Part shown: positions 1 to 10,778 of the stretch, in pieces | Layout of the letters: the number at the start of each line of letters is the position of its first letter | Position numbering within the stretch: the stretch's first letter is position 1 | Source: Chara braunii | Taxonomy: Eukaryota > Streptophyta > Charophyceae > Charales > Characeae | NCBI GenBank assembly: GCA_003427395.1 | Contig: BFEA01000554.1 | Span: 775,030-835,020, forward strand | Direction: 5' to 3' | DNA length: 59,991 nt | Notes under the pieces: model-generated | Told to the model about the DNA's origin: nothing | The model's input: the letters and a program-made list of their open reading frames with translations, nothing else | Database searches by the model: none | Translations under genes and position numbers: made by a program

Positions 1-191
1 GAGCACAGCGGGTGCTGATTCTCACCAGACATCTGGGTCTTTTAGATTGGCTAAAAATGAGTTCAATGAGTTGTCAACTCAGGTGTCAGATGTCCAACCC
101 AATTGTGAAAAATGAGTTCAATGAGTTGTCAACTCAGGTGTCAGATGTCCAACCCAATTGTGCGGCACAAGCGTCTGGTGATCAGATAGCT
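1..191 (+). CDS. Partial exon, unknown protein, frame broken by tandem duplication
   Basis: The second forward frame is open from the window edge and reads like coding sequence (for example AKNEFNELSTQVSDVQPNC). It hits a TGA just after an exact 55-bp duplication (53-162). The same peptide restarts one frame over in the second copy and runs to a possible splice donor CTG|GTAACT near 191. With one copy of the duplication the frame would be continuous. I do not recognise the family. It lies on the strand opposite the PrimPol gene that begins about 100 bp further on, so the two would be convergent. A minus-strand exon is an alternative, but that strand is stop-rich here. Confidence 0.35.
53..162. 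repeat. Exact 55-bp tandem duplication
   Basis: Positions 53-107 and 108-162 are identical. Because 55 is not a multiple of three, the duplication shifts the reading frame of the surrounding exon. It could be a true recent duplication or a read-overlap artefact of assembly. Confidence 0.95.
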
Positions 192-292
192 GGTAACTTA
201 GCAATATGGATGTTAAACATAAATGTATAGTGTGAATTTCAGTTAAAAATGCAAACATAATTGAAATATTCTTTTTGGAAAAGAAAACATAC

Positions 293-3114
293 NGTGAACC
301 TTGGAGTCCCAAAACGANCCGTCGGTGCCAANTATGAGGAAANACTGTTCTTCGTTGAAAATGGTAACCTCATCAGTTGCTTCCTCTTATAGACCGAAAG
401 ATCAACAAACAATCTTGTACCCTTCTTTGTTTCGACGAATAATTCATCATAGGCTCGAAACTTTATCCTGTGGTTCTCAATGTGGCGACAAACCTGTATG
501 CATGAAATGAGTAAAAAATGACAACCGAACACATTCACAAAATATTGAAGTTATGTAGTGAAATTTGGCAGACGATAAAACCAGGCAACAAAACTGATTG
601 AGTAAAACCTGAGGAAAACAAAAATATATGAAGAAAAAAGGAAAACAACTTTGAACCAATGCGTCGTTAAAAGACAAAACAACTTTGGACCAATGAAACT
701 TAGCTATGGTATTTGATACTGGCAAGTCCCTCCCTACAGACCAGCTCCTACTCTAGTTAGGGCTGCACATGCCCAAATAGATCACAACATGGGATGCTAT
801 TGACCCTAATGCCATACACAATGGAAGCCGATCAATCACAATTTTTTGCACCTCTCCACAAACTCGTCCAGACTCTCATTCCAATCCTCCGGCTCGTCGG
901 TGACCCAGCGTCCAGTAGGATGATATTGAAGCGTTGATCACAACAAATAATTGGTGAGAAGCGTGGGAGGGAGCACCGCAACCAATAGAGGTAGAATACA
1001 AAGGTTATTGGAAGACCACATGCAGAAAGGGAGAGAAGAATATAAAAAATAAGGACATGATGTGATAGAGGCATTTAAAAAACAACAACTAGGGGAAAGA
1101 AAATGGCAACAACAGTCCATGAATGAATAAGGAGCCAGAACAATAAGCCTGTGCAGCTAGAACTATAAGGTTTTATTTTTCCTTCTTCTTCTTATTATTT
1201 TTTAATGCATTCCTTGTGTGCTTCATAACAAAATTTAATGAAATATATGAAAGAGTATATATTTTTTATATTTTCTTTGGGAAAATGAAAATGAAATGTA
1301 GTGAAACATTGGATTATATTTACCTTTGTAACGAATGGCAACAACTCTTGGTTGTTGCGGAACACCAAGCCAGACACATTTATTAGCAGATGCTTGGAGA
1401 ACTTCTCTTGCCTTGAGGAGTCTGTCTCAAGTATCCACGCGCTCTCGTGATGCACATCAGGAATGTTTGATGCTAACAGGCTTGTAGTGACCATTAATAA
1501 TATATCAATCATCGCATCACCATTCTTCTCTTTGTTCAAATGCAGTAAAAATTCTAGATCGAAATACAAGTGACATCCCTTTGTCTGCACACAGATAAAG
1601 CAGTGCAGAGAAATCAGCCATGCCTATGTCATAGCAGATAAAGCAGTGCACAGAAATCCACATCATGTCTGCGATAATGCTCACCATAGCTTAGTATAAT
1701 GAGAGAGTGAGGATTAGATTCTCACACACGTGTGGTCAGGCAACAAGATCATCAAGTTGTATCTGATTTACCCTGTGTTGGCAGTGGACGCTAAGATACC
1801 AACTTGTTTCCTCAAGATGTGCGATTTTGAAAACCAGTGCCCATAGACGAACTTTGTGGTGAAGGTGAAGACTGTGTTACAAAGAAGTCTTCTTTAGAGA
1901 GACTTCATATAGGAATAGCATAGTGAACAGCAAAGAACAAGGTCTGCAGATGGCAAGCAAGGACCAATGCATAAAACATGCAGCAAAGAGGAACAGACAG
2001 GAGAGCAAGCTGGCAGGAGAGCAGTTCACAGAGACAAATAACAAGAGCGAAACAACAGGAAGCATTGTCAAGTTGGCAGGAAAGCAGTTCACAATATAGG
2101 CAGACGGCAAACAAGCACCAAAATAAAAAACAACCAGCCAAACAGGCAGTGAAGGTGACCAGCGTGCTATGTAAGCAGATGGCAAGCAAGCAACAACACA
2201 TAAAACAAACAGGCAGACAAGGAGTGAAGGGGCAGAGCACAAGGCAAAAAATTGAGCACAACATGGGAAACACTGTCGAGCAGGCATGTGAGCAGCAAAC
2301 CAAGCAGAAGACATAAGCGATGATGCGAGTGGGGAGCAATACAAACAGGCATAAACAGCAAGGCAACAAAGCATATGACAGACAAGCATCGAGGCGTAAA
2401 CATAACGATGAGTCAGCTGCAATGCAACAAGCAAATAGAGAGGCAGACATGCATCCAACAACAAAACAACTGAAGTGACAAGTAGCCCTGCTGAGCAGTG
2501 ACTCAACAGCACACTTGTCGAGATCAAAGTGGGCTCATACTCAGTTACGTTGAATGGTTAAAACTGCAGACTGTAGGTTTATACCAAATACAAAGTCAGG
2601 GATTGAACCGATGTGTGTCACCATTACCAAGCAATATTAAGGAGAGGACTTTAGGAATCCATGAAGGAACTCAATAAAGGGGCTCCATATAGGGGCTACA
2701 AACTCCAGCCGACTTTATACATTATATAGGGGGTCTTGAGCCCATGTAGTAGTCACAATGACTCGAATAGCCCATCTAGTAGCCATGGTTTTTATAGGGG
2801 GTCTCACAAAACCCAGCTAATGACCATGCTGGTTTGAATGACCCAGTTAGTGGCCAAATTTTTGACAGGGGAGCAATAATAGCCCATCTACTACCCATAG
2901 GTTATACGGTGGCTTACATGGCTTCACGAATCGATAAAGGGGCTCCAGAGTTTGGTTAATGACTGTGAACTGAACCACACAGAGCAATAATAGCCCATCT
3001 ACTACCCACAGGTTATATGGTGGCGTATATGGTTTCACAAATCGATAAAGGGGCTCCAGAGTTTAGGTAATGGATGCAAAGTGAACCACACACATACAAA
3101 CGCACACATACAAA

Positions 3115-3165
<51 letters not shown>

Positions 3166-4911
3166 AACAATACACACATATAGAAACACAAAAAAACACA
3201 CACTGGCTTTGATCCCCCTTCAACTCAACTCTGAAGCATGCATTTGATAACATACATTCATTAACCCGAAGCATGCACTTGATATCAGACAGTGTTACTT
3301 TCTGACTATAACTTGCATGCACTATTAAAAATAGACTTGTTTTGTACTATTGCTAGATAGTCTGCATTTAAAGATCTTTTATTAGAAAAAGAAAACAAAA
3401 ACAAACTTTTTCGGTGATAGGATGTGAAAAAAAAGTATTTTCACTTACAGGGTGAATCAGTTCATAAAATTCATGTTGTTCATCACTCATGTCCTTATAC
3501 CTGTACAAAATAATTGAAGAAAAAAAACAAAAGTTAGTAATTTGCAGCAGAGTACAACAACTGATAGTCGACAACATTTGTTCATTCGAATGTCAACTAG
3601 CTTATTGCTGCCCAACACCACAACTGGGCCTCAATCAATGTGTTCCTCACATTGATGTTATTATTGTTGTTGTTGTTGTCGTGATTTTTTTAATTTATTA
3701 TTTATGATTATTTTCAATGGTAATACAAAAATATTTTATGTTCCTGGAGTCTGTCCGGACTGTCCGAGTGCAGTGATATCTGCTTGTCATTTGGTGTCCG
3801 GATCACGGAATGGTGAGGATCAGTTCACAAATACGTCCGGAAATCTGTCGGAAGTGTCCGTTGTGTGCATCCATTGTAAGCATGCTTCACAGAGAATCGC
3901 CAAAATGCAATTGAAATGAACAAAAAAAAATTGGAGATTACATATATACTGCATAATATGTCCAAATGCAGTTCACTCACCGATTCAGAAACTCATCTCG
4001 CTCTATCACAACGTACTCAAAACCTGAAAGTGGTTTTGGCAACTCGTATGCAAGAAAGACTGGGCATACGGAGTTTATATCTTCATTCACAAATGCAAGT
4101 GCGACATTTGCTTTTGAAAAGGTTCGCACTGTTCTTCCCAAGGAAGTTGATTCCTAACAGAAACGAGCAAAGTTCATAAAATATAAGCCACCACAAAACA
4201 AAGTTGGCCACAATAACGTCAATTAAAAAAAAAAAAACAAATCATAGCAACATAGACTCAGAAAACCAGACTCTCAATTCTCAGAAACATATGGAGATAA
4301 CTTTTGTTTTCAGACCCTATGATACTCGCAAGAGCTCACGCACCGACATCGACCTAGTTGGTACCTGAACTAGCAAAACCAATTCGGACCACCAGGAAAC
4401 CTGTAGGTATAAGTCACATATGACTTATAGTTTCAGATATTTTTGATTAAGAGCATGCGCGCACATTGGCAGGATCATTTCATAATTTATTTTCACAAGA
4501 CAAAAGAAACCATAAACTTTTTTAAAGCTTTACACGTATGAAACAAAAAAATCTCAGAAGAGAAAAGATTTCAGAAAATACCCATCTTGATGCTGCCCGC
4601 TCTGTTTGTTCAAGGGCAATCTCTCCCAATTCATCCCAAATCTGTGAATTTGGTTCTTCATCCTCCTGCACCAAATTCAACAATCCAGTGGTTGCACACA
4701 ATCAAATCATTGACTTATTTTACTATTTTGTATATAAAAAAAATGAAATGTCGAAGAGAGAATTGTTAGACTGTGATCCGAGCTTTGTCGAAAAGGTCAG
4801 AGAATACCTTAATTGCTTCCTCTTCAGCGTCCGTATGTTCTATGCTGCAAGATGGCTCCTCTTCATCACTTTTAGACTCAATTGCACAAACCTTTCCCAA
4901 TTGGCGCAACT
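293..4911 (-). CDS. PRIMPOL: PrimPol-type DNA-directed primase-polymerase (archaeo-eukaryotic primase superfamily), partial
   Basis: Six minus-strand exons join in phase: 4911-4808 (acidic linker; the start may be 4909), 4665-4582, 4153-3981, 3500-3449, 1584-1324 and 493-293. Junctions are canonical, for example CG|GTGAGTG at 3981 and CCT|GTAAGTG at 3449. Exon 1584-1324 begins TKGCHLYFDLEF, which is motif I (DxE). It continues with DSSRQEKFSKHLLI, which is motif II (SxH). Exon 493-293 has RLFVDLSVYKRKQLMRL, which is motif III. These are the metal- and nucleotide-binding motifs of eukaryotic PrimPol, which re-primes stalled replication forks in nucleus and mitochondria. About 290 residues are visible. 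The C-terminal zinc-finger part would lie left of the window. The 5' end is uncertain: open segments at 5238-5180 and 7421-7260 may be earlier exons. A TAN codon in the last exon contains an unread base, and no certain disabling change is seen. It could be the host gene or a copy carried by a mobile element. Confidence 0.85.
836..937 (-). pseudogene. C-terminal-like open segment inside a PrimPol intron
   Basis: In the 1323-494 intron of PrimPol, one minus frame reads YHPTGRWVTDEPEDWNESL and ends a dozen residues later in a basic tail and TGA. The composition is protein-like but it is not PrimPol, because exons 1324 and 493 join directly in phase. It is probably the 3' end of an inserted element. 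No splice acceptor is visible upstream, and the same frame has another TGA immediately before it. The family is not recognised. Confidence 0.25.
1895..2480. repeat. Degenerate purine/CA-rich low-complexity repeat inside a PrimPol intron
   Basis: Short motifs such as GGCAAGCAAG, GCAGTTCACA and AACAGGCAG recur irregularly for about 600 bp. A long minus-strand open frame here is rich in Cys, Leu and Ser only because of this composition. Confidence 0.6.
2871..3092. repeat. 111-bp tandem duplication
   Basis: Copies at 2871-2981 and 2982-3092 both start GAGCAATAATAGCCCATCTA and differ at roughly a dozen positions. Related shorter pieces (CCATCTAGTAGCC, CAGTTAGTGGCC) precede them from about 2740, so this is the end of an older, decayed array. 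Confidence 0.85.
3119..3158. repeat. (CA)n microsatellite
   Basis: Nearly pure CA dinucleotides, flanked by degenerate CACATACAAA units. Confidence 0.95.
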
Positions 4912-5179
4912 CTGAAGAATTTCTTGTGAACTTGATTTTTTTTTATGAGCGCTCTGTCATCTGTGTTAACAGTTGAGATAGAAACTCGTGAAAAGAAAAT
5001 AATAAAGGTCAAAGAAAACATCAATTAAAGATAACACGTTTTTTCTGAATTCAACAGTACTCCAAGCTCTTTCAATCACTATGAAGCACAAATGACTCAA
5101 ATGAGAAAAACAAAGCCCTTTGAACAGAAAAAGATAAGCGGTAAGGATATCTAAAGATTGCACAATATCCTTATCACTG

Positions 5180-5238
5180 ACAGCATAGGGAGTTGTGTGG
5201 TCAGGATTTAGCACTGGCATCACCCGTTCTAAACGCTA
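5180..5238 (-). CDS. Possible short exon upstream of PrimPol
   Basis: A minus-strand acceptor GTATATTAG is followed by an open segment that includes VMPVLNPDHTTPYA. The donor would be the weak CT|GTCAGTG. It lies 270 bp upstream of the first secure PrimPol exon and has a compatible phase if that exon starts at 4909. The family match is too short to test by eye. Confidence 0.25.
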
Positions 5239-5276
5239 ATATACGATATTTTGTGATGATGTTTGTGCAGTTATTT

Positions 5277-5278
<2 letters not shown>

Positions 5279-5309
<31 letters not shown>

Positions 5310-5328
5310 GTGTGTGTGTGTGTGTGTG
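5279..5328. repeat. (GT)n microsatellite
   Basis: Two GT runs separated by a single TTAG interruption. Confidence 0.95.
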
Positions 5329-5372
5329 CATACGTTTTTTCCCTTTTTCCATCTCATCCTCTCTGTGTGAGG

Positions 5373-5885
5373 ACTGAGCCCTCAATGGGGTCTTGCAGAC
5401 ATGCATATGTTCTGGGCTAAGGTCCCCAGCAAACCTCGTGTCCGCCCTAAGTGAAGGCGGGCCTGAATATCCACGTGAGACCTTTCATTCAGAATTTCAC
5501 GAAGTGGGTATCAGACAGTTGCAGCACGTCAGTTGGTTGGAGTGCACCGTTAGCCCAGACTCCTCCGGAAGCAGTAGGCCCTGGGCATAATCCAGGAGAG
5601 GCCGACACATCAGACATTGGACGCTGGCAAATCGAGAAGCAACATTGTTCTCGTAGAGGCCGAGCGAGCCAATGGGAAACCCGTCCGGTATCTGAATCTG
5701 GACGTCGGTCCGGGGGTAAGGGGCACAACTGTAAAACCTGGGCCTCGGTGCAGACACTTGGGCCCAGTCTGAAGCTACTGGAAGCCGCACGCAGGCAGTC
5801 GCGCGGCATATAGGCAGAGCGGCTGCCTGGAGAGGGATCTTGGCCACTGTGGGCAACGCCGGCATGCTGCTGCAACGTGACGCCA
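5373..5885 (+). repeat. Dispersed repeat family A, forward copy
   Basis: This 0.5-kb block matches the reverse complement of 49295-49812. Shared landmarks include GACATGCATATGTTCTGG, CATTCAGAATTTCACGAAG and TTGGTTGGAGTGCA. Several frames stay open, but none reads as a known protein. No terminal repeats were identified. Confidence 0.75.
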
Positions 5886-6202
5886 CCACAGATGAGGACT
5901 ACACTGTGGCAAAAACATACCCAGCTGTCTAATCAGCCTCCTTTCTCCGACCGACTTCCCATAGCGGCGACGACCAATGAAAACTGAACGCTATTTGCTG
6001 AATCTGCAGTTGACCCTCCCTGCTCCTCCCGTGCACCACTCCTGGCTCCTTAACACTTGACCAGTCGGATCAACCAGCTCAGCCCGGCACAAACCAATCA
6101 AGACACACAAACAGCAGTTGCGCCGCAATTTTTTTTTTTTTTTTTTTTGATTGATTGATTGATTGGTGGTGGACCCCCCCCCCTCCACAACAGACACACA
6201 CA

Positions 6203-6241
<39 letters not shown>

Positions 6242-6360
6242 GGATGGCGGGAGGGCTTCCTGCTGTTTGGCAGGCAAACAGCCTCCCCACTTTTTTCTTT
6301 TTCTTTTCTGATGAAAAAAAATGCAATGTATAGACCCCCCCCCCCCCCAATACCTTAATG

Positions 6361-6393
<33 letters not shown>

Positions 6394-6823
6394 AAAAATA
6401 AACAAATTAAAAAAAAAAACAAAAAAAAAAACGGTTGCATGCGGGCCGAATGTGTTGCCAGAGGTCCCCGTATGTGCGGGTGTCTGAGTTTGGTCGATCG
6501 CCTGAACCGATGCACAAAAGAGCTACGGTGTCCTGTATGCCACGGACAGTTTTGTGTCACCAGCAGTAGACACAAATACCACAAAAGTGGTAGCAAATGT
6601 CGCAAATTTCTGTGATATTTGCGTCCAGTGTGAGTATGCCCTGAGTATGCCCTGAGTGTGCCACCACAAATGAGGACTACACTGTGGCAGAAACAAACCC
6701 AACTGTCTAATCAGCCTCTTCTCTCTCGCCAGCTTTCCATAGTGACGGCGGCCAATGAAAACTGAACGATATTTGCCGAATCTGCAGTTGACCCTCCCTG
6801 CTTCTCCCCTGCACCACTTCCTA
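5882..6823. repeat. Pair of about 160-bp direct repeats
   Basis: 5882-6043 and 6660-6823 align from GCCACCACA to CACCACT with about 90% identity. Between them lie T-, CA- and A-rich tracts and a fragment ending TGTGAGTATGCCC, the terminus of an inverted-repeat family found elsewhere in the window. The arrangement suggests a duplicated flank around an insertion. Confidence 0.7.
6184..6431. repeat. (CA)n tract followed by C- and A-homopolymer runs
   Basis: CA dinucleotides to 6239, a C run near 6334-6348 and an A-rich tract from 6359 to 6431. There is no gene here. Open frames in this stretch are products of the homopolymers. Confidence 0.9.
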
Positions 6824-7259
6824 CGGGACACGGGACACGGTAGCTAGCAAAGAATCATTTTAATTATAAACAAAAAGTTTATCCTCTACCGTGTTTCAAA
6901 TTTACCTTCTTTTTTTTTGAAAATTTACAAAACTTTTCTTTTTTTGCATAATCTATTTTGCTTATGCTTGGTCAGAGCAATGCACAGAAAGATGGTATGG
7001 CGGCGGTGTTGACATCTGGTCTGGTGCCCTACATACGGTCAGAAAGAAAACCTTGCTGAAACACAAGATGTTTTCAATAATACATGAACATAGCAACATA
7101 CTGGAGCAAACATTGGAACACATGGTAGTAAGCAGACTTGCAGTAAAATACAAAATTTAGTACAACCCAAATGGACAGACTAGATTTTTTTCAAGTAAAA
7201 ACAAACAACAGTTAGTACATTTCCAATGTTCCTGAGTTCATATGACAGATATTGCTCAC

Positions 7260-7421
7260 CTCTGTCTCATCCCTTAAGTGGACATGTGAGTCAAGATCCC
7301 GGTTTACTGAAGTAGTTTCTGTACAGATAGTCGTTTCATAAAAACCTGTGATACTGGTTCGCGATGTTTTTTTTGTGACGGTGACATTTTCAATAACTTC
7401 GGTTTTGGTAAACAAATCCAT
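7260..7421 (-). CDS. Candidate first coding exon of a minus-strand gene, unknown or PrimPol N-terminus
   Basis: A 54-codon open exon runs from an acceptor-like CGCAATCAG directly before ATG (7421) to an excellent donor GAG|GTGAGC at 7260. It begins MDLFTKTEVIENVTVTKK and is rich in Thr, Ser and Glu, as expected for a disordered N-terminus. It lies on the same strand as and upstream of PrimPol and ends in phase 0, which suits the first PrimPol exon if that starts at 4909. About 2.3 kb of repeats separates them. It may equally belong to the exons at 9.0-9.4 kb. No domain is recognisable. Confidence 0.45.
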
Positions 7422-7789
7422 CTGATTGCGAAAAAGAACATAGGCGACGAATTAAGCAAACAAAAATCTTAGAAATACAGAATTCCCAAGACAGAGAAAA
7501 TATCAAAACCTGTTTGTGAAACGACAAATTTTAGAATTTCCAACACTGTAAAGTCCACACTGATTTATTGTCAGGCAAAGTTTTTTATTAAGTCTCATAT
7601 ACCCCAGAAACAGGGCTGGTGTCCCTCATAAAACTTGAATGTGGGGCGCATCCTCCAAAAGGCAAGCCATGACCGACCCATTGGAACTAGGTGAATCGGA
7701 GTTAGACAAGCAGAACAGAAACCTGTAGGTCCTAAAAGGTTGTAGTCTCCCCTCATCGTGTCTGAGTCAGCGAGGTAGTTGTCCACCTC

Positions 7790-7935
7790 GTCCAGTCAGC
7801 AAGTACAGGATGGGGTGTCCCACGCGGTTTCCCACATGGTTTCCCACGCGGTTTGGGGCAAAGAGGTCCACACAGTTTGGGCCACTCCAGACCCACACAG
7901 TATGGGCCTCCCCAGACCTATGCGGTTTGGGGCCC
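7790..7935. repeat. Degenerate short tandem repeat upstream of a TATA box
   Basis: CCCACGCGGTTT-like units (TTTCCCACATGG, CCACACAGTTTGGGCC, CCTATGCGGTTTGGGG) recur about every 25-35 bp, six or more times, immediately before the TATA motif at 7976. They could be promoter-proximal repeats or part of a transposon terminal region. Confidence 0.6.
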
Positions 7936-7975
7936 AGGGTCAGGGGCACAACAGGTCGGACCTACCACGAAACAG

Positions 7976-7986
7976 TATAAATAAAG
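7976..7986 (+). promoter_or_regulatory. TATA-box candidate
   Basis: TATAAATAAAG lies 49 bp upstream of the ATG of the Arg-rich frame at 8025. The sequence and spacing suit a core promoter with a very short leader. An AATAAA poly(A) signal reading is also possible. Confidence 0.4.
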
Positions 7987-8024
7987 AGTCAGCGGTCTGC
8001 CATTCATTCATTTGCCTGTGAGCC

Positions 8025-8237
8025 ATGTGGAAGCATCGCTACAGCGACTTGTGCGGGAGGTCTGCAGCTGCCCGAAGGAGAAGCAGGCTTAGGAAGACGA
8101 GGACGGACATAGCTAGAAGGAGAAAGACGACAGCGGCTATAGCCGCCAAGCTGTTGACGTCGACAAAGTGTACAGTGTGTGGTGTGGACATTCAGGGTGA
8201 ATCCTCATGTATGTATGCATGTTGTAAGCGAGACTGA
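8025..8237 (+). CDS. Small Arg/Lys-rich protein with C-terminal cysteine cluster
   Basis: A 70-codon frame begins ATG (MWKHRYSDLCGRS) and ends TGA. Residues 14-40 are strongly basic (AAARRRSRLRK, IARRRKTTAA), like a nucleic-acid-binding or protamine-like segment. The end holds CTVCG, then C and CC spaced as in a small zinc site. A TATA box lies 49 bp upstream. No family is recognised. The basic half is not explained by a microsatellite. It could be the start of a transposon-encoded protein or a genuine small gene. It has no in-frame continuation, and a poly(A) tract follows at 8270. Confidence 0.4.
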   Translation: MWKHRYSDLCGRSAAARRRSRLRKTRTDIARRRKTTAAIAAKLLTSTKCTVCGVDIQGESSCMYACCKRD

Positions 8238-8992
8238 GTCAAGTCTGATTTCAAATCGATCAATGGATGAAAAAAAAAAAAAAAAAAGACACGCAGCAAA
8301 ACCATGTGTGAGCTTGACTGGCTGCCCAGCAGGGGAGTTCAACAAACAATCAATCCATCAATCAATCAACCAATTATCAATCCATCGGTCGATTGCTCTT
8401 TCTCATTGCATGGTTCTTTTCATTCCCTCAGCTTCACACAATCCTTATCTTCCTCTTTACCCCCCTCTCCCCATCCATTTCCCCCTTCGCTTCTCCTCCA
8501 TCGTTTTCTCTCATCCTCTCAGTTGTGTTGGGGCAAAGTTGTGGCGCGTCCAGTTGTTCGTTGCAGAAAAGTGGAAAGTACATAAAGGACCCACTCACGC
8601 TCGGAAGTGTAAGAAGTAGCATGGTAAGAATGCACCCGGATGAGCAGATGCCTAGTTGCATGACCTGCACCTGGCTGGTTCTGTCCTTTGGAACTCCCTG
8701 TTGTTCCCAGCCTCTTTTTTCCCAAGGCTGATTTTTATATGGGCCTAAGAAATCCAAACCATGACCGCACGCTGTTTTTTCCCAGGCTTTTTGCAACGGG
8801 AATGGCGAGCCTTTCTACAGCCCAGTGTTCGCTGTGGTCCGGAGGGGGGGGGGGGGAGGCATCTTTCCAGTTGTTCTGGTGCTCATCCCTGTCTCGTGTC
8901 CATCCATCTTTTGCTTTTTTGTGTCCCTTGTCCGAGCAGTGCCTTCCTGTTTGTCGCTTGTAGGTGAAGCGACAATATCTCGATATACTATT

Positions 8993-9414
8993 GGATCCAA
9001 CAGTCGTCGACTACAGGCAACAGGAATTTGAATGTTCGCTTGTGCATCACGAAAGGCATGAGAGTAGTCCTGAAATAATATCACAGAATGAGAGCTGCTC
9101 AATCTCTCTTGTTTTTCCTATTCACCGACAACTCGTGCAAAATGATGGAGAACAAGTCCTCAACTGATACTTCCTTCAAAGAATTCACCCCCTCCATAAG
9201 TTTTGACACAATTTACATATTTGATTCAACAACATCTCCTATCCAAGATCTCATTGTGCAAACCAACTGAGACTTTTTATGAAATAGTGCCCATAACTGC
9301 CACCTCTGCCCATCATGCTCATCTGCCATATCTTCACAAAACTGGAAAGATGACATGTAAATCAACCTACTTTGGTATTAATTTTACCTTCGATGTAGTT
9401 CTCTCATCTGGCCA
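8993..9414 (-). pseudogene. Three phase-compatible exons of an unknown gene, one stop codon
   Basis: On the minus strand a 27-bp exon (9414-9388, WPDERTTSK, then GTAAAAT) is followed by 9341-9126. That exon opens after CTTTCCAG, includes MADEHDGQRWQLWALFHKKS and SWIGDVVESN, and closes TCG|GTGAAT. A further exon begins at 9069 after ATTATTTCAG (DYSHAFRDAQANIQIPVA) and may end near 8993 at ATA|GTATAT. All joins are phase 0. The middle exon has one TAA (near 9214), so the gene is either dead or the base is an error. The reading looks protein-like, but I cannot assign a family. It could be the 5' part of the same transcription unit as 7260-7421 and PrimPol. Confidence 0.45.
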
Positions 9415-10106
9415 CTGGAGGGCACGTGTCAATAAGGGAACAGGCTATGTAGTTGGGTGCCTATAGAAAAAAATATTCACATCCAAAGAAACGAAACACA
9501 CTTACACATTAGCATTACTTCAAGTTGTGTATCCGAACATTACAACACACAACACAATGCCAAAATTTGATCTGCAGTGACAATGAAGTTAAAACTTAGA
9601 AAACAAAAGAAAGAAACTTGCACTTCATATACGATCTCTACTATGTTCACGAAACACCATAAGAATGAGGAGGATTAAGTGGATGGCGGGACAAAGGAGT
9701 GAAAGATATGTAGAAAAAGACACTAGAACAAGGAAGATCTCTACTATGTGGGTAAATTTTTTTAACAATGCAATGGTACTGATTATTGTTAAGGGGGATA
9801 TAATCATCTCCCAATCGTACCCTGTGCCATTGGTTCCTGTCTATTGTTAGGGGTAGTACCCGCTGGAAATCGGGTCCAATTCGTCACTGATTAATAATCG
9901 TCGAAGTTCAATACTAAATTCCGCCTTCAGCTATCATAAACCTGTGCTGTTATCCCTACTCATATTGTCCGCTTTCGTTCATAGGCGTTCGTCGTCATAT
10001 CCTTTCTCTTTCATGATCAGGTCGACATATGTAAGCTCTTAGAGATGAGCGAGATCAAGAGAGGGAAAAAAAAAACAAAAAAAAAGATAGATACAGAAGA
10101 AGAGAA

Positions 10107-10110
10107 TAAG

Positions 10111-10167
<57 letters not shown>
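10107..10167. repeat. (CT)n microsatellite
   Basis: About 30 CT units. The flanking TAAGTTCATT occurs on both sides (about 10087 and 10225). Confidence 0.95.
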
Positions 10168-10170
<3 letters not shown>

Positions 10171-10428
10171 CGTCTAAATTGGAACAATACAGACTCAAGT
10201 TCGAATCCAGATACCTTCAGATGAAGAGAATAAGTTCATTATGAATTGCCTGGGGCCTGTCAGGTAAATGATGAAAAAAAAAAAGAAAAAAACATTGGAA
10301 CAATACAGAGAAGACTTAAGAGCAGAGGATGATATAACTACAGAGAACAGTCGACACATACTTGGACCACCTCGTCTTCACCCGCATAGAGCGCCCACTA
10401 ATTGTAACTGTATTTGATGCAAAATTTA

Positions 10429-10778
10429 GTCCAGATACAACGATTATGACCAGGCGTTCAATTCGGCCGAAGAGGGTGGACTAGAGTCTCAGACAACTCG
10501 AGTCTACCCTCTGCACCCGAATAGAACGCCCCGTCATAATCGGTGTACCTGGATAGAACCTTGCACCAAATACAATTATTGGCTGCGAGAACCAGGCAAT
10601 AATTGTGGCTGTATTTCGTGCAAGGTTCAATGCAGATATAGCGATTATGACGGGGCGTTCTATTCGGGTTGATAGGGTAGACACCGACAACTCGAGTCAA
10701 TCTTGTAGCAATTTATTGCTGCAAGGTCTGATCCAAATACAACGATTATGACCGGGCTTTGTATTCGAGTGAAGACGG
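10429..10778. repeat. Repeat cluster with one large imperfect hairpin
   Basis: A motif of about 60 bp (GATACAACGATTATGACC..GCGTTCTATTCGG) occurs forward at about 10429-10487, 10616-10680 and 10719-10778, and inverted at about 10502-10580. The inverted and middle copies face each other around a loop near 10581-10600, making arms of about 75-80 bp with roughly 80% complementarity. No gene is present. Confidence 0.7.

Noticed and set aside
1877-2527. Long overlapping minus-strand open frames rich in Cys, Leu and Ser
   Set aside because: They arise from a purine/CA-rich degenerate repeat on the plus strand. All minus frames look alike and none resembles a protein family.
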